Positions 7,479 through 15,809 of a stretch of DNA of 38,572 nt are shown in pieces. The position numbers and the translations under genes are program-made. The DNA is from RUG13409 sp045616985 (GTDB lineage: Bacteria > Bacillota > Clostridia > Peptostreptococcales > Anaerovoracaceae). A model generated the notes under the pieces. That model saw only the letters and a list, made by a program, of their open reading frames with translations. It was not told the origin of the DNA and ran no database searches. The DNA lies in the NCBI GenBank assembly GCA_045616985.1, contig JAZLHU010000032.1:1-38572 (forward strand), written 5' to 3'. How positions within the stretch are numbered: the first letter of the stretch is position 1; every line of letters begins with the position of its first letter.

Positions 7479-8111
7479 CTATTTTGTGATTCTGTCGTTA
7501 ACCTTTGCAAATACTTCTGCGGCAACCGGCTTATATTTTTCTGCCAGCTCTTCAACCTGCTTGTTTACCTTTGCTGCATAATCTGCATCCTTGATCATAT
7601 AAGTGTTGATCTTAACAGCTAAAATTCCCCCGTTGATCGCAGCCTCTGCCATAACTGCGGCTGTACCTACATCGGAAATCTTAAGTCCTTTTACCTGAGG
7701 AAGTATGTCTTTGCAAAGATCCAGAACCTTGCAGGATAATGTAACGATCTTTACGGGAACTGCAGCAGCATTTTTCAGTGCGCGCTGAAGTCTTTCTGTT
7801 CTTCCCTCAACATCCTTCGGAAGATTATATGATGCCATAAGAATTTCAAACATTTTGGCATCTTCCTCAATGCATCCCTCAAGCATAAGTCTTAAGTGCT
7901 CGGCTCTCTGAGCAAGATTTTTCATATCAAGAGCAAGTACGGGATCTGTTGTTTCCGTCTTTGCCATAATGATACTTGATGTCATGGATGTAAGGCTGGC
8001 TGCAAGCGAGCCTACCAAAGCTGAAGCACTTCCGCCTCCCGGGACCTTGGCATCTGAAGCTAAAGCATTCAAATAAACTTTAACCTTCATGTCTTTTAAT
8101 TGAGCGTCCAT
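7479..8111 (-). CDS. fchA: Methenyl-THF cyclohydrolase, FchA family (copy 2)
   Basis: This 210-aa protein is a second FchA/cyclodeaminase-fold protein with the loop KVPGGGSASAL near residues 20-30. It is clearly diverged from copy 1, which has SVPGGGGAAAL. A longer frame begins at 8162, but AAGGAGG lies 5 nt before the ATG at 8111, and the upstream part would cross a perfect palindrome in the untranslated leader, so 8111 is preferred. It has its own promoter and is cotranscribed with the AcsE/MtgA-like methyltransferase. The pairing suggests that methyl groups delivered to THF can be oxidised towards formyl-THF in this branch, or that the copies serve different growth modes. A formimino-THF cyclodeaminase role is the alternative. 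Confidence 0.85.
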   Translation of the reverse strand: MDAQLKDMKVKVYLNALASDAKVPGGGSASALVGSLAASLTSMTSSIIMAKTETTDPVLALDMKNLAQRAEHLRLMLEGCIEEDAKMFEILMASYNLPKDVEGRTERLQRALKNAAAVPVKIVTLSCKVLDLCKDILPQVKGLKISDVGTAAVMAEAAINGGILAVKINTYMIKDADYAAKVNKQVEELAEKYKPVAAEVFAKVNDRITK

Positions 8112-8143
8112 AATGTTCCTCCTTATTAAATTTCTATACATAA

Positions 8144-8164
8144 GATTGCAGACGGTCTGCAATC
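8144..8164 (-). promoter_or_regulatory. 21-bp perfect palindrome in the fchA2 leader
   Basis: GATTGCAGAC (8144-8153), one central base, then GTCTGCAATC (8155-8164) form a perfect inverted repeat. With the -10 at 8175-8180 it spans roughly +5 to +25, a position usual for a repressor operator. It could also form a tight RNA hairpin upstream of the ribosome binding site. It does not match the cooS-type inverted repeat. Confidence 0.6.
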
Positions 8165-8174
8165 TCTCATCCTG

Positions 8175-8219
8175 ATTATATCATTAAATATATAACGGTA
8201 ATTAGTGATATTTTACTAA
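8175..8219 (-). promoter_or_regulatory. fchA2 promoter with upstream inverted repeat
   Basis: A consensus TATAAT (minus strand, 8175-8180) has no good -35. Exactly 21 bp upstream lies an 18-bp imperfect inverted repeat, TTAGT-N8-ACTAA (8202-8219). The spacing equals that at the cooS and methyl-corrinoid promoters, but only about half of the bases agree with those sites. The region is AT-rich, so chance is a real alternative. Confidence 0.4.
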
Positions 8220-8220
8220 A

Positions 8221-8841
8221 TTACCATCTGCCTTTTAGAGCATTGATAAGTATATCGCCGACAACAGCCATATCCTCGGCAGAAAAAGCCGATGGGAAAT
8301 TATCCGAAAACAGCACCTGAGCCTGAGGCTGGAACTCTTCATCACCCTCCCAGACCGTAAGTCTTAAACTGAGCCTTCCCCTTTCCTCCGTAAGGAAAGG
8401 AATTTCAAAAGAAGCATCGCCGTGCTTTACGGCTGTTCCGCCCAAAGACTCGCAGGCTTTTATAAAACCTCCTATGTTATTTCCGTACGAAAAAGCAAGT
8501 CTTAGGATACATCTGCCCCTAAACTGCTGTGCATACACGTTTCCCCAAGGCATTTCCGTGTAAGCCTTAAATTCGCCGAAAGACCCCGTAACAACTGAAG
8601 TAAGGCAGATTCTGGCACATAAAATCTTTGTGTATGGGGCAGGCTCCTGCATATTGTCCGCAAAAGCCGTCTTCATGTCCGGCCAGTAAACATATACAGG
8701 CCTGTTCATAAGGTGGATCGTAAACTTTTCTCCGTCAAAAGAAATTCCGCTTCTTTCGGAAAGGACTTTTGGATCTGCCTTTTCAAAAAGTGACTTATAA
8801 TGCTCAAGCGGAGCATCCGTCATCTGATGTGGACTTGGCAT
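8221..8841 (-). CDS. DUF3786-family protein
   Basis: This 206-aa soluble protein matches my recollection of DUF3786, a family often seen near corrinoid and CODH/ACS genes in acetogens and other anaerobes. The recognisable parts are an early LSERSGISFDGEKFTIHLMN block, the central GNNIGGFIKACESLGG stretch and the late WEGDEEFQPQAQVLF stretch. Its function is unknown. It has no cysteine cluster that would suggest an Fe-S site. AAGGAG precedes the start, and the gene begins 9 bp after the stop of the reductive activator, as the last gene of the acs operon. A helper role in corrinoid activation or ACS assembly is inferred from position only. Confidence 0.72.
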   Translation of the reverse strand: MPSPHQMTDAPLEHYKSLFEKADPKVLSERSGISFDGEKFTIHLMNRPVYVYWPDMKTAFADNMQEPAPYTKILCARICLTSVVTGSFGEFKAYTEMPWGNVYAQQFRGRCILRLAFSYGNNIGGFIKACESLGGTAVKHGDASFEIPFLTEERGRLSLRLTVWEGDEEFQPQAQVLFSDNFPSAFSAEDMAVVGDILINALKGRW

Positions 8842-8850
8842 ATGTGCTCC

Positions 8851-10521
8851 TTAAAATAAACCTGCATCTGTATGCGGGATAAAACACGATGCAACAAACT
8901 CATCCATATATCCCGGATGTGTTGAAAGCTCAATATACGTCATATTGTTTGCTATATCCGAAACCTTATTTAAAGCGTTGTCGGAAATAAGCATTGCACA
9001 GGCACCTGTAAGAGACGAATTACCTATGTAGGAATACTTCTCAAGGGGCTGCTTTGGAAGCATACCTATTTTTACGGCCTTTGCTATATCGATTCCGGAG
9101 CCGATTCCCCCGGCAATGATGATTCTGTCTATATCTTCAACGGTCATATCGACCGATTTAAGCATGGTTCTTATTGCAGAGAATATTGCACCCTTTGCCC
9201 TGATAAAGTTGTCTATATCGGTCTCGTTGATGGAAAGCGGCTTCCCGCTTGCAGATTCCTCTGCTGTTGCAAATACGTACTCGGTTCCGCCGTATTCGTC
9301 GTGAACGATTCTTTCGTGCTCTACGGCAAATTTACCCTTCGGACTGATGATCCCGCTTTCGAAAAGCTCGGCAATGATCGAAATAATTCCGCTTCCGCAA
9401 AGTCCCAGAGGCTTCCCTCCGCCGATTACGGAAAGTGTCGGTTCAAAGGTATCATCATCTATTGTGCAGGCATCAACGGCACCGTTTGTGGCACGCATAC
9501 CGCAGGAAATATCTCCGCCCTCAAAAGCAGGACCCGCAGAACAAGCGCAGGTAAGCATGTAATCGGAATTACCCATTACAAGCTCTCCGTTTGTTCCGAG
9601 GTCAATAAAAAGACTCATTTCGGGTTTATGCCAAATCATTGCAGGCAAAACTCCGGCTGTGATATCTCCGCCTACATAGCTTCCTACATTGGGAGCAAAG
9701 TAAAGCACGGCACCCTCTCCTGCAGGAATACCCGCATCCCTGCAAAGCATAGGTTCGTGAGCCAAAAATTCAGGAATATAAGGCTCAAGTCTTATGGACT
9801 GACCGTCTGCGCCAAGGAACAGATGCTCCATTGTGGTATTTCCGGCAATGACAACTCTTGCAATAGCGGCAGATCCAATCCCCGCATTCTTACAAAGAGT
9901 TTCCATAATAGGTATTATTGTTTCTTCCCTTACGGCACGTCTTAATTTCTCTACTCCGCCTTCTCTGCCCTGCTGAATTATTCTGTTGATAACATCTGCG
10001 CCATAGGCAATCTGGCCGTTACCAAGACTTGCCTTTGAAAGTACTTTTCCTGTAGTAAGATCAAGCATTGCGGCCGCAACAGTGGTTGTTCCTATATCAA
10101 TGGCAACCCCAACGCCAAAATCCTTGCAGCCGGGCTGTATTCCGGCATCAAATATATCTTTAAGAGAGGCCTGGTATCTTTGAAGTTCAACCGTCGAACC
10201 CAGGTCTGCAGTTTTAATTTCGTTTTTAAATGCGGCAGCCGCTTTGGGGACCCAGATTATTGCATCGGCACATACCCTGCACTGACACGCAAGCCTCCAA
10301 TTATCATAAAAATCTGCCTGTGATAAATGTGTGTTATGCTCCATTTCAACCGCACCGGAAATAAGCTTTACCCTGCACTTACCGCAGGTTCCGTTTCCGC
10401 TGCACGGAGCGTCAATATTGATATTATTGGCCCATAAAAGCTCAATAAGACTATCGCCCTGATGGGCGATAGTCTTAATGTCTTGCGAACCTTCAATTTT
10501 AAAAGTAATTGTATAGTCCAT
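8851..10521 (-). CDS. acsV: Reductive activator of the corrinoid protein (RACo/AcsV)
   Basis: RACo uses ATP and a low-potential electron to return inactive Co(II) corrinoid to Co(I) in the corrinoid iron-sulfur protein. The 556-aa protein starts with a plant-type [2Fe-2S] ferredoxin domain, with cysteines at 40, 46, 49 and 79. A linker and an ASKHA ATPase domain (DUF4445) follow, with VAIDIGTTTVAAAMLD, FIDLGTNGELV, GLCGSGIISI and IIAGGIGSGI as recognisable phosphate- and nucleotide-binding blocks. It starts 7 bp after acsB1, inside the operon that encodes its AcsCD substrate. It could also reactivate the free methyl-corrinoid protein at 17348-17971. Confidence 0.93.
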   Translation of the reverse strand: MDYTITFKIEGSQDIKTIAHQGDSLIELLWANNINIDAPCSGNGTCGKCRVKLISGAVEMEHNTHLSQADFYDNWRLACQCRVCADAIIWVPKAAAAFKNEIKTADLGSTVELQRYQASLKDIFDAGIQPGCKDFGVGVAIDIGTTTVAAAMLDLTTGKVLSKASLGNGQIAYGADVINRIIQQGREGGVEKLRRAVREETIIPIMETLCKNAGIGSAAIARVVIAGNTTMEHLFLGADGQSIRLEPYIPEFLAHEPMLCRDAGIPAGEGAVLYFAPNVGSYVGGDITAGVLPAMIWHKPEMSLFIDLGTNGELVMGNSDYMLTCACSAGPAFEGGDISCGMRATNGAVDACTIDDDTFEPTLSVIGGGKPLGLCGSGIISIIAELFESGIISPKGKFAVEHERIVHDEYGGTEYVFATAEESASGKPLSINETDIDNFIRAKGAIFSAIRTMLKSVDMTVEDIDRIIIAGGIGSGIDIAKAVKIGMLPKQPLEKYSYIGNSSLTGACAMLISDNALNKVSDIANNMTYIELSTHPGYMDEFVASCFIPHTDAGLF

Positions 10522-10528
10522 TGTTTAA

Positions 10529-12661
10529 TTACATAATCGGATCCATGTTAAGAACCGGGTGACCCTTCTTTTGGAGGAAATCAAGCAGCTCTGCCGGATC
10601 TGTTGTGATGGTTTCATCAGCAATCATCTCAGTAAAGTTGTCAATTCCGAGAATTTCCTTTGCTGTCCTGTTAAGTCTTGCAGCAACATCATCCTTAAGC
10701 TCCTTTGGCATCCAAACGATTCTTGCGATACCGCCTTCAGCTGAAATGAACTTTTTGGAAGCGATGAAGTGTCTGCCGTGGCCCATGAAGCCCGGAGTCT
10801 GAACACCGCCGCCTGTCATGGAAGCAAGCTCACCGAAGGACATTCCCGTAGGAGTTATTCCTACATATTCTCTGTTAACAACTACAACGCCGTTGGACGT
10901 CGGTTCAATACCGCAGATACACTCGAAGCATCCGCAGGATGTCATCGGATCTTCAATGAGCGAGTACAGTGTGACCTTGTCAACAGCACCGTGTGTAGCT
11001 TCGGCAACGCTCTTGTTTACTGTTCCGTAAGCACCAAGGCGTTCATCAATAAGCTCTTCCTTCTTTATCGGCTGGCTGGGACCTGACTGGTTGAGCTCGT
11101 ATGTAGCCTTGGCATCGAGCCAGGAAACTGCACCGCAAAGACCAAGTCTTTCAGGTGTAACTACGCAGCAATGTGCAGGAGCGAAGCTCTGACAAAGAAT
11201 GCATGTGTAGAATGTATCAACGCTTTCGTCATCCAGGGAGGACAGACGATCGTCTCTGTAGTTATACTTTGGCATTGCCACATCCTTAAGGAATGCTTCA
11301 ACCTTTTCTTTGTCGGTAATAAATGTTACTTCGCACTTATCAACAACTGAACCGAATTCGTCCATAATCATTGAATAGAGAACTTCTCCGAAGTCCTTAA
11401 GACGAAGTCCTGCTTCCCAGCTGTCCTTGCTGATACGGATTCTGAAGAGGTTTCTCTGACCTGTGTGCATAACACCTTCCATATAGTTGAACCATGTATG
11501 AATCTTACGTTCGATTACAGGTTCAAAGTCGGGCTGCATCTTTGCACCGCTGACCTTGATTACTGTTGCCAGCGGCATGCGGATCATCTCATCTGCGTTT
11601 TCAGGAACTTCAGGTCCGTCAATTGAAATCTTGTGATCTTCAACATCGTCTGCTGTAACAAGAAGCTCTGCCGTTGGGTTGTGATCTGAATCGAACTCAA
11701 CATATACATCCTTCTTACGAATGATTTCGCCTTCGAATGCTGCTGCGAATCCAACAGGGAGCTTAACAGCCTTTGCCTTAACCTTGATGTTTCTAAGCTC
11801 AAGTGACTTCTTAACTGTTTCTGCGTGATCGCATACAGATACGAGAGCACCCGGAACCTGATTTTCACCAAGATCGATGTCTACGATTACAGGGAACCCA
11901 AGTGCGATAGCACCTGCACCTGCGGAAACTACTACATTATCAATTGCACCGTAGGTGTTAACAAATGCAGGAACTCTGTTCTTTGTGTACTCAAGAAGTG
12001 CAGGAAGATTTCCCGGTTCTACGGCACCGAAGATAAGAGCTGCACGGATAGCAACTGTTACAACGTGTATAACAGATGTAACGTCGTGACCAAGAGGAAC
12101 AACACGATACTCAAGACCGATCTTTACGCCTTCTGCTATAACCTGATCAATTACATCTCCGATAAGGAAGGATAAGATACCCTTCTCCTGATAGTCCTTA
12201 ACAGCGGCTGCAACATCCTTTGGATCGTCAGCCTTGCCAAGAACAACTGCAACGCCCGGGATATCTCCTGTTACAAGAGGTACACCAAGGCTTCTGATGA
12301 TTGGGTCCGGAACAAATCCGATACCTGCCTCTTCTGCATACGGGTTGTCTGATGCAACATACTTGAGGGCTTCAATGATTTCAGCGCCGACAGCAGTTGC
12401 AAGACCTGCATTCAAAGCCTGTCCGAGATCTTCCTGGTTTGTAATAAGTGACTTAAGAACACCAACACATGCAGGAAGATCGCCAAGTGTTTTGACCTTA
12501 ACGCCCGTTGCTGCATAAATGGTCGGGCAGAAATATGCTGTGTCAGGGAATGCGACCTTTTTGTCTGCACCATACTTGGCAATAGCATCATTTACTGCGT
12601 TTTCTGTAAGTCCTGCTACGGCATTGGAACCGCCGTAGATAAGATCGGTAAGAACGCTCAT
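10529..12661 (-). CDS. acsB: Acetyl-CoA synthase subunit AcsB, copy 1 (corrinoid operon)
   Basis: AcsB condenses CO, a methyl group from AcsCD and CoA into acetyl-CoA at the Ni-Ni-[4Fe-4S] A-cluster. The 710-aa protein keeps C487, C490, C499 and C509 as cubane ligands and C576 and C578 as the Cys-Gly-Cys nickel site. Spacings match Moorella C506/C509/C518/C528/C595/C597 exactly. The CQSF phenylalanine is retained. C498 next to C499 is an extra cysteine absent from copy 2. It lies between acsE and acsV, with AAGGAG before the start and no CODH gene in this operon. Copy 2 (23386-25518) has the same length and ligand positions but differs markedly in the N-terminal domain. Confidence 0.95.
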   Translation of the reverse strand: MSVLTDLIYGGSNAVAGLTENAVNDAIAKYGADKKVAFPDTAYFCPTIYAATGVKVKTLGDLPACVGVLKSLITNQEDLGQALNAGLATAVGAEIIEALKYVASDNPYAEEAGIGFVPDPIIRSLGVPLVTGDIPGVAVVLGKADDPKDVAAAVKDYQEKGILSFLIGDVIDQVIAEGVKIGLEYRVVPLGHDVTSVIHVVTVAIRAALIFGAVEPGNLPALLEYTKNRVPAFVNTYGAIDNVVVSAGAGAIALGFPVIVDIDLGENQVPGALVSVCDHAETVKKSLELRNIKVKAKAVKLPVGFAAAFEGEIIRKKDVYVEFDSDHNPTAELLVTADDVEDHKISIDGPEVPENADEMIRMPLATVIKVSGAKMQPDFEPVIERKIHTWFNYMEGVMHTGQRNLFRIRISKDSWEAGLRLKDFGEVLYSMIMDEFGSVVDKCEVTFITDKEKVEAFLKDVAMPKYNYRDDRLSSLDDESVDTFYTCILCQSFAPAHCCVVTPERLGLCGAVSWLDAKATYELNQSGPSQPIKKEELIDERLGAYGTVNKSVAEATHGAVDKVTLYSLIEDPMTSCGCFECICGIEPTSNGVVVVNREYVGITPTGMSFGELASMTGGGVQTPGFMGHGRHFIASKKFISAEGGIARIVWMPKELKDDVAARLNRTAKEILGIDNFTEMIADETITTDPAELLDFLQKKGHPVLNMDPIM

Positions 12662-12699
12662 GTTGTCTCCTTTCTTACTTGATTTTATAGATAACTAAA

Positions 12700-13485
12700 T
12701 TATACTTCAAGGAATGAATCAGCATACAGAGAGTTATTCTTAATGATGTCTGCAGACTTAATTGTTTCCATAAGTCTTAAATCGCATGGGTTGGCAATTG
12801 CAGACGTAAGTCCGCAATACATAGCCATAGCAACTGTTGTGGCATCAAGAATAGGTCTGATGTGCTTCGGTGTCATGTTGGAAACGTTGGACAGTCCGCC
12901 TGTGGAATTGAATCCCATGTCAGCAAGCTGCTTAATAAATTCAAGCACGTCGAGCTGCTTATCCTGCATTCCCTTGATAACGAGGAAGAGCGGGTCGAAC
13001 CAAAGGTCTGTCGGTTCCATACCATGCTCCATACCTCTTTCGAGCATTTCCTGGCAATATCCCATACGTTCATCATTGTCGGAAGGAATTCCCGCCTTGG
13101 AGCAAAGCGCAATAACGATTGCATCGTTTGCTGCTGCGAGGTCTATGTTTTCGATCCTGTCTCCTGCATCTGCGGAGTTTACGATTGGCTTACCCTTTGC
13201 TCTGTTGTATACGCTGATACCGGCTTCAATAGCCTTGCGGTTTGCTGTATCAAGACAAAGAGGAACATTGTCAAAATTGCTCTGAAGAAGCTGTACAGCC
13301 CACTTCATAAGGTCTTCGCCATCCTTTTCTGCAGGTCCGATCTTAACATCAAGATATGTTGCGCCTGCATCGAGCTGTTCCTTTGCCCTTTTAAGGATCG
13401 GTTCGGGATTTCTTGTTTCCATTGCTTCGCGAATGGAAGGAGAAATGCAGTGAATTCTTTCTCCGATTACTACAAATTTAGCCAT
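12700..13485 (-). CDS. acsE: Methyl-THF:corrinoid iron-sulfur protein methyltransferase
   Basis: AcsE moves the methyl group of 5-methyl-THF to Co(I) of AcsCD. The 261-aa length matches Moorella AcsE (262 aa). The N-terminus KFVVIGERIHC and the LCLDTANRKAIEAG block contain the usual pterin-binding residues, including the Asp of LCLD. GLSNVSNM holds the conserved Asn that assists N5 protonation. The position between acsC and acsB1 identifies it as the pathway enzyme, in contrast to the MtgA-like paralogue at 6616-7437. The gene is 15 bp after acsC and 38 bp before acsB1. Confidence 0.95.
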   Translation of the reverse strand: MAKFVVIGERIHCISPSIREAMETRNPEPILKRAKEQLDAGATYLDVKIGPAEKDGEDLMKWAVQLLQSNFDNVPLCLDTANRKAIEAGISVYNRAKGKPIVNSADAGDRIENIDLAAANDAIVIALCSKAGIPSDNDERMGYCQEMLERGMEHGMEPTDLWFDPLFLVIKGMQDKQLDVLEFIKQLADMGFNSTGGLSNVSNMTPKHIRPILDATTVAMAMYCGLTSAIANPCDLRLMETIKSADIIKNNSLYADSFLEV

Positions 13486-13500
13486 AGTATTCCTCCTTGA

Positions 13501-14826
13501 CTATTTAAGATCTTTTAAGAATTTAACGAGTCCTGTTGCTTCGTTTGGAGCTACAAGGATTGTCCAGCCCGGGAGCTTCTCCTGGAGTTCGCCCTTAAGA
13601 ACTGCAACCTTACCCGGAAGAATAAGTGTTCTGCTCTTGATCTTGTTTTCAATATCAAATTCACTTATGAACTTGGCAATTGAACCTGCGGAGAACTTTC
13701 CTGCAGCCCAGGATGTAAGAACTGAGTATCCGCCTGCATCGGAGATAAGGAGGTTAACCGGAACTCCTGATCTTTCCATTTCGCCGGAAACTACGAAGTA
13801 TGTAAGAGCAAAGTCAACTGTGATTGCGCATGGAGCATTTTCATCAGCACCGTTGAGTGCATAGATGCCCGGCTCAACCTTCATTGGCTTTTGCGGGTCT
13901 GTGTAAATGTTCTGTCTGAGACCAAAGAGTGGGAGAGCTTCCTTGTATCCGATCTCGTCCATAAGAATGATCGAACCATACTTGATTACGAACATGGAAG
14001 CAAGTGCAAGCTGCAGATACTTGTTGTCCGGAGCAAGTACGCCGACGTTGATAAGGGACGGGTAACCGAATGGTCTGTCCTGATCCTTTAATGCTGCCCT
14101 TCTGACCTGGATAGCATTTGCATATGTATCCTTGATGAGCGGCATTGTAACGTCGATAACGAGGTTCTTATATTCTGCATCGCAAGCTGCAACTGTATCA
14201 TACAGTGCATCAAGATCTGCTGCGGAAACGCCGAGTACGCAGCCTGCTTCCTTGGCAAGTGCAAGCATGTCCTTATAGTTTTCAGGTGTAGCACCGTTAA
14301 GTACGGGGTTTTCAGCCTTGCATACTTCAAGAGCAGCCTTTGCAGCTTCTGCATCCTTGCAATCAAGAACAAGTACTCTGCCCTTGCCTGCAGCCTTCTT
14401 AACGAGTTCGACATAAGCATCCTTATCGCCCTTGAATGAAAGGTTAAGAACTTCAACATACATTCTTTCACCGATACGTTCATAGTCGATCTTTTCTGCT
14501 GCTGCGAATACTTCGTCGAAGCACTTCGGGCATGTGTTAACACCAAAAAGGTTCCTGGAAACGAGAGTCTTTTCATGTCTGAAGAGAACTGTTTCTCCGC
14601 CGAGAACATGTTCTGAAGCTCCTGCTCCGACCTTAACTGTCTTCATTGGCGGTGCTGTAGCTTCATTGAGCTGAGCCTTAGCATCATCCGACATATGCGG
14701 GCACTTGTCTACGCTGATAGCGCCCTGAGCAACCTTCATGGCAAATGCCATGCAGGTTGGATTGCCGCACTCCTTGCAATTTGTCTTCGGAGTGAGCTTA
14801 AAAATATCAATTCCTTTTAATGCCAT
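13501..14826 (-). CDS. acsC: Corrinoid iron-sulfur protein large subunit
   Basis: AcsC carries a [4Fe-4S] cluster and the corrinoid-binding C-terminal domain of the heterodimeric CFeSP that ferries methyl groups between AcsE and AcsB. The 441-aa protein has cluster ligands C17, C20, C25 and C42 in the usual CxxCxxxxC...C pattern (TNCKECGNPTC). Its middle TIM barrel and C-terminal DAGGYSVLTSWAAGKF segment fit the family. It follows acsD by 17 bp. The extra CPKC motif at residues 98-101 (NTCPKCFD) is present near the start of the barrel; I do not know whether it binds metal. Confidence 0.95.
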   Translation of the reverse strand: MALKGIDIFKLTPKTNCKECGNPTCMAFAMKVAQGAISVDKCPHMSDDAKAQLNEATAPPMKTVKVGAGASEHVLGGETVLFRHEKTLVSRNLFGVNTCPKCFDEVFAAAEKIDYERIGERMYVEVLNLSFKGDKDAYVELVKKAAGKGRVLVLDCKDAEAAKAALEVCKAENPVLNGATPENYKDMLALAKEAGCVLGVSAADLDALYDTVAACDAEYKNLVIDVTMPLIKDTYANAIQVRRAALKDQDRPFGYPSLINVGVLAPDNKYLQLALASMFVIKYGSIILMDEIGYKEALPLFGLRQNIYTDPQKPMKVEPGIYALNGADENAPCAITVDFALTYFVVSGEMERSGVPVNLLISDAGGYSVLTSWAAGKFSAGSIAKFISEFDIENKIKSRTLILPGKVAVLKGELQEKLPGWTILVAPNEATGLVKFLKDLK

Positions 14827-14843
14827 TTTAATTCCCTCCTGTT

Positions 14844-15785
14844 CTACGCAAGATGTGCATTGAGATAATAAATTGTCTTGATGGATTCAGGGTGCTTTAA
14901 GATAACTGCATCTGAACCACCGGCGATAACAGAAGCAGCTGTGGAAACCTCCATAGCGATTCCTCTTGCTTCTCTCGGTCCCCATTCAGGAAGATCTTCT
15001 TCGGAAACAACAGCCTCCTTAACGCCCCAGGCTTCGTCACCAACAGGAGTAACGATCGGCATCTGGAGCATATCATCATTCTGTGAAAGTGCCGCCGCCT
15101 TTACTCTGTCAAGTGTAGAAGCAACGTATTCAAAACCGTAACCTGCAGCAGCAGAGCCAACGTTCATAACGCAGTTTTCTGCCTTAACGCCCATCTGGGA
15201 AATAAGCACGTTAAGCTGCTTGGCAAGATTGATGTCTACTGCGGATTCAGCACAGATCTTCTGACCATATGCAACTGCAGCAGCCGTGGCAACGACCTTG
15301 TAATTTTCCTCTTTAGTTGAAACGAAAAGAATGTTCCTGCCCTGAAGAGCTTCTGCTATCTTTTCGAAAAGCTGTGAATCTTTTTCAACGTTCTTGCAGC
15401 CCATGATTGCAAGCGGCTTTGTGATTGCATCAGCAACACCCTTAGCGAGTGCAAGACATTCGTCAACGGACTTGTTTTCGCCGTTCGGATCAGCACCGAG
15501 AAGAGCAAGAGCAATAAAGTCTACGCCTTCAAGTGTTTCAGCCTTGGCAGCGATCTTTGCAGGTGTGTCGCATCCTGCGAAAATTTCAGCCATCTGCGGA
15601 AGTGTCATATCAACACCACTGTCGGTAAGCTCGAAGCCCACAGCAACCTTGTGGGGTGCCTGAGCATCGAAGTTGTAAAGTGGAAGAGTGTTTCCTCCTC
15701 CGATTGTTACAGCCTTTTCTCCTGCTCCGAATGTTACTTCGTTAATTTTTGCAGAAAAGGTCTGTGGCATACGTTTAAACGCCAT
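14844..15785 (-). CDS. acsD: Corrinoid iron-sulfur protein small subunit
   Basis: AcsD is the small TIM-barrel subunit that pairs with AcsC to hold the corrinoid and expose it to AcsE and AcsB. The 313-aa length is normal. The N-terminal AFKRMPQTFSAKINEVTFG and the GGGNTLPLYNFD stretch are characteristic, and the C-terminal MEVSTAASVIAGGSDAVIL segment is well conserved. The gene follows the CooC/AcsF-type ATPase by 24 bp and precedes acsC. No cofactor cysteines are expected in this subunit. Confidence 0.95.
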   Translation of the reverse strand: MAFKRMPQTFSAKINEVTFGAGEKAVTIGGGNTLPLYNFDAQAPHKVAVGFELTDSGVDMTLPQMAEIFAGCDTPAKIAAKAETLEGVDFIALALLGADPNGENKSVDECLALAKGVADAITKPLAIMGCKNVEKDSQLFEKIAEALQGRNILFVSTKEENYKVVATAAAVAYGQKICAESAVDINLAKQLNVLISQMGVKAENCVMNVGSAAAGYGFEYVASTLDRVKAAALSQNDDMLQMPIVTPVGDEAWGVKEAVVSEEDLPEWGPREARGIAMEVSTAASVIAGGSDAVILKHPESIKTIYYLNAHLA

Positions 15786-15809
15786 AACATTGTCCTCCCT
15801 TAAAAAATA

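Noticed and set aside
8112..8162. Upstream ATG for fchA2
   Set aside because: It would translate across the leader palindrome; AAGGAGG correctly precedes the ATG at 8111.
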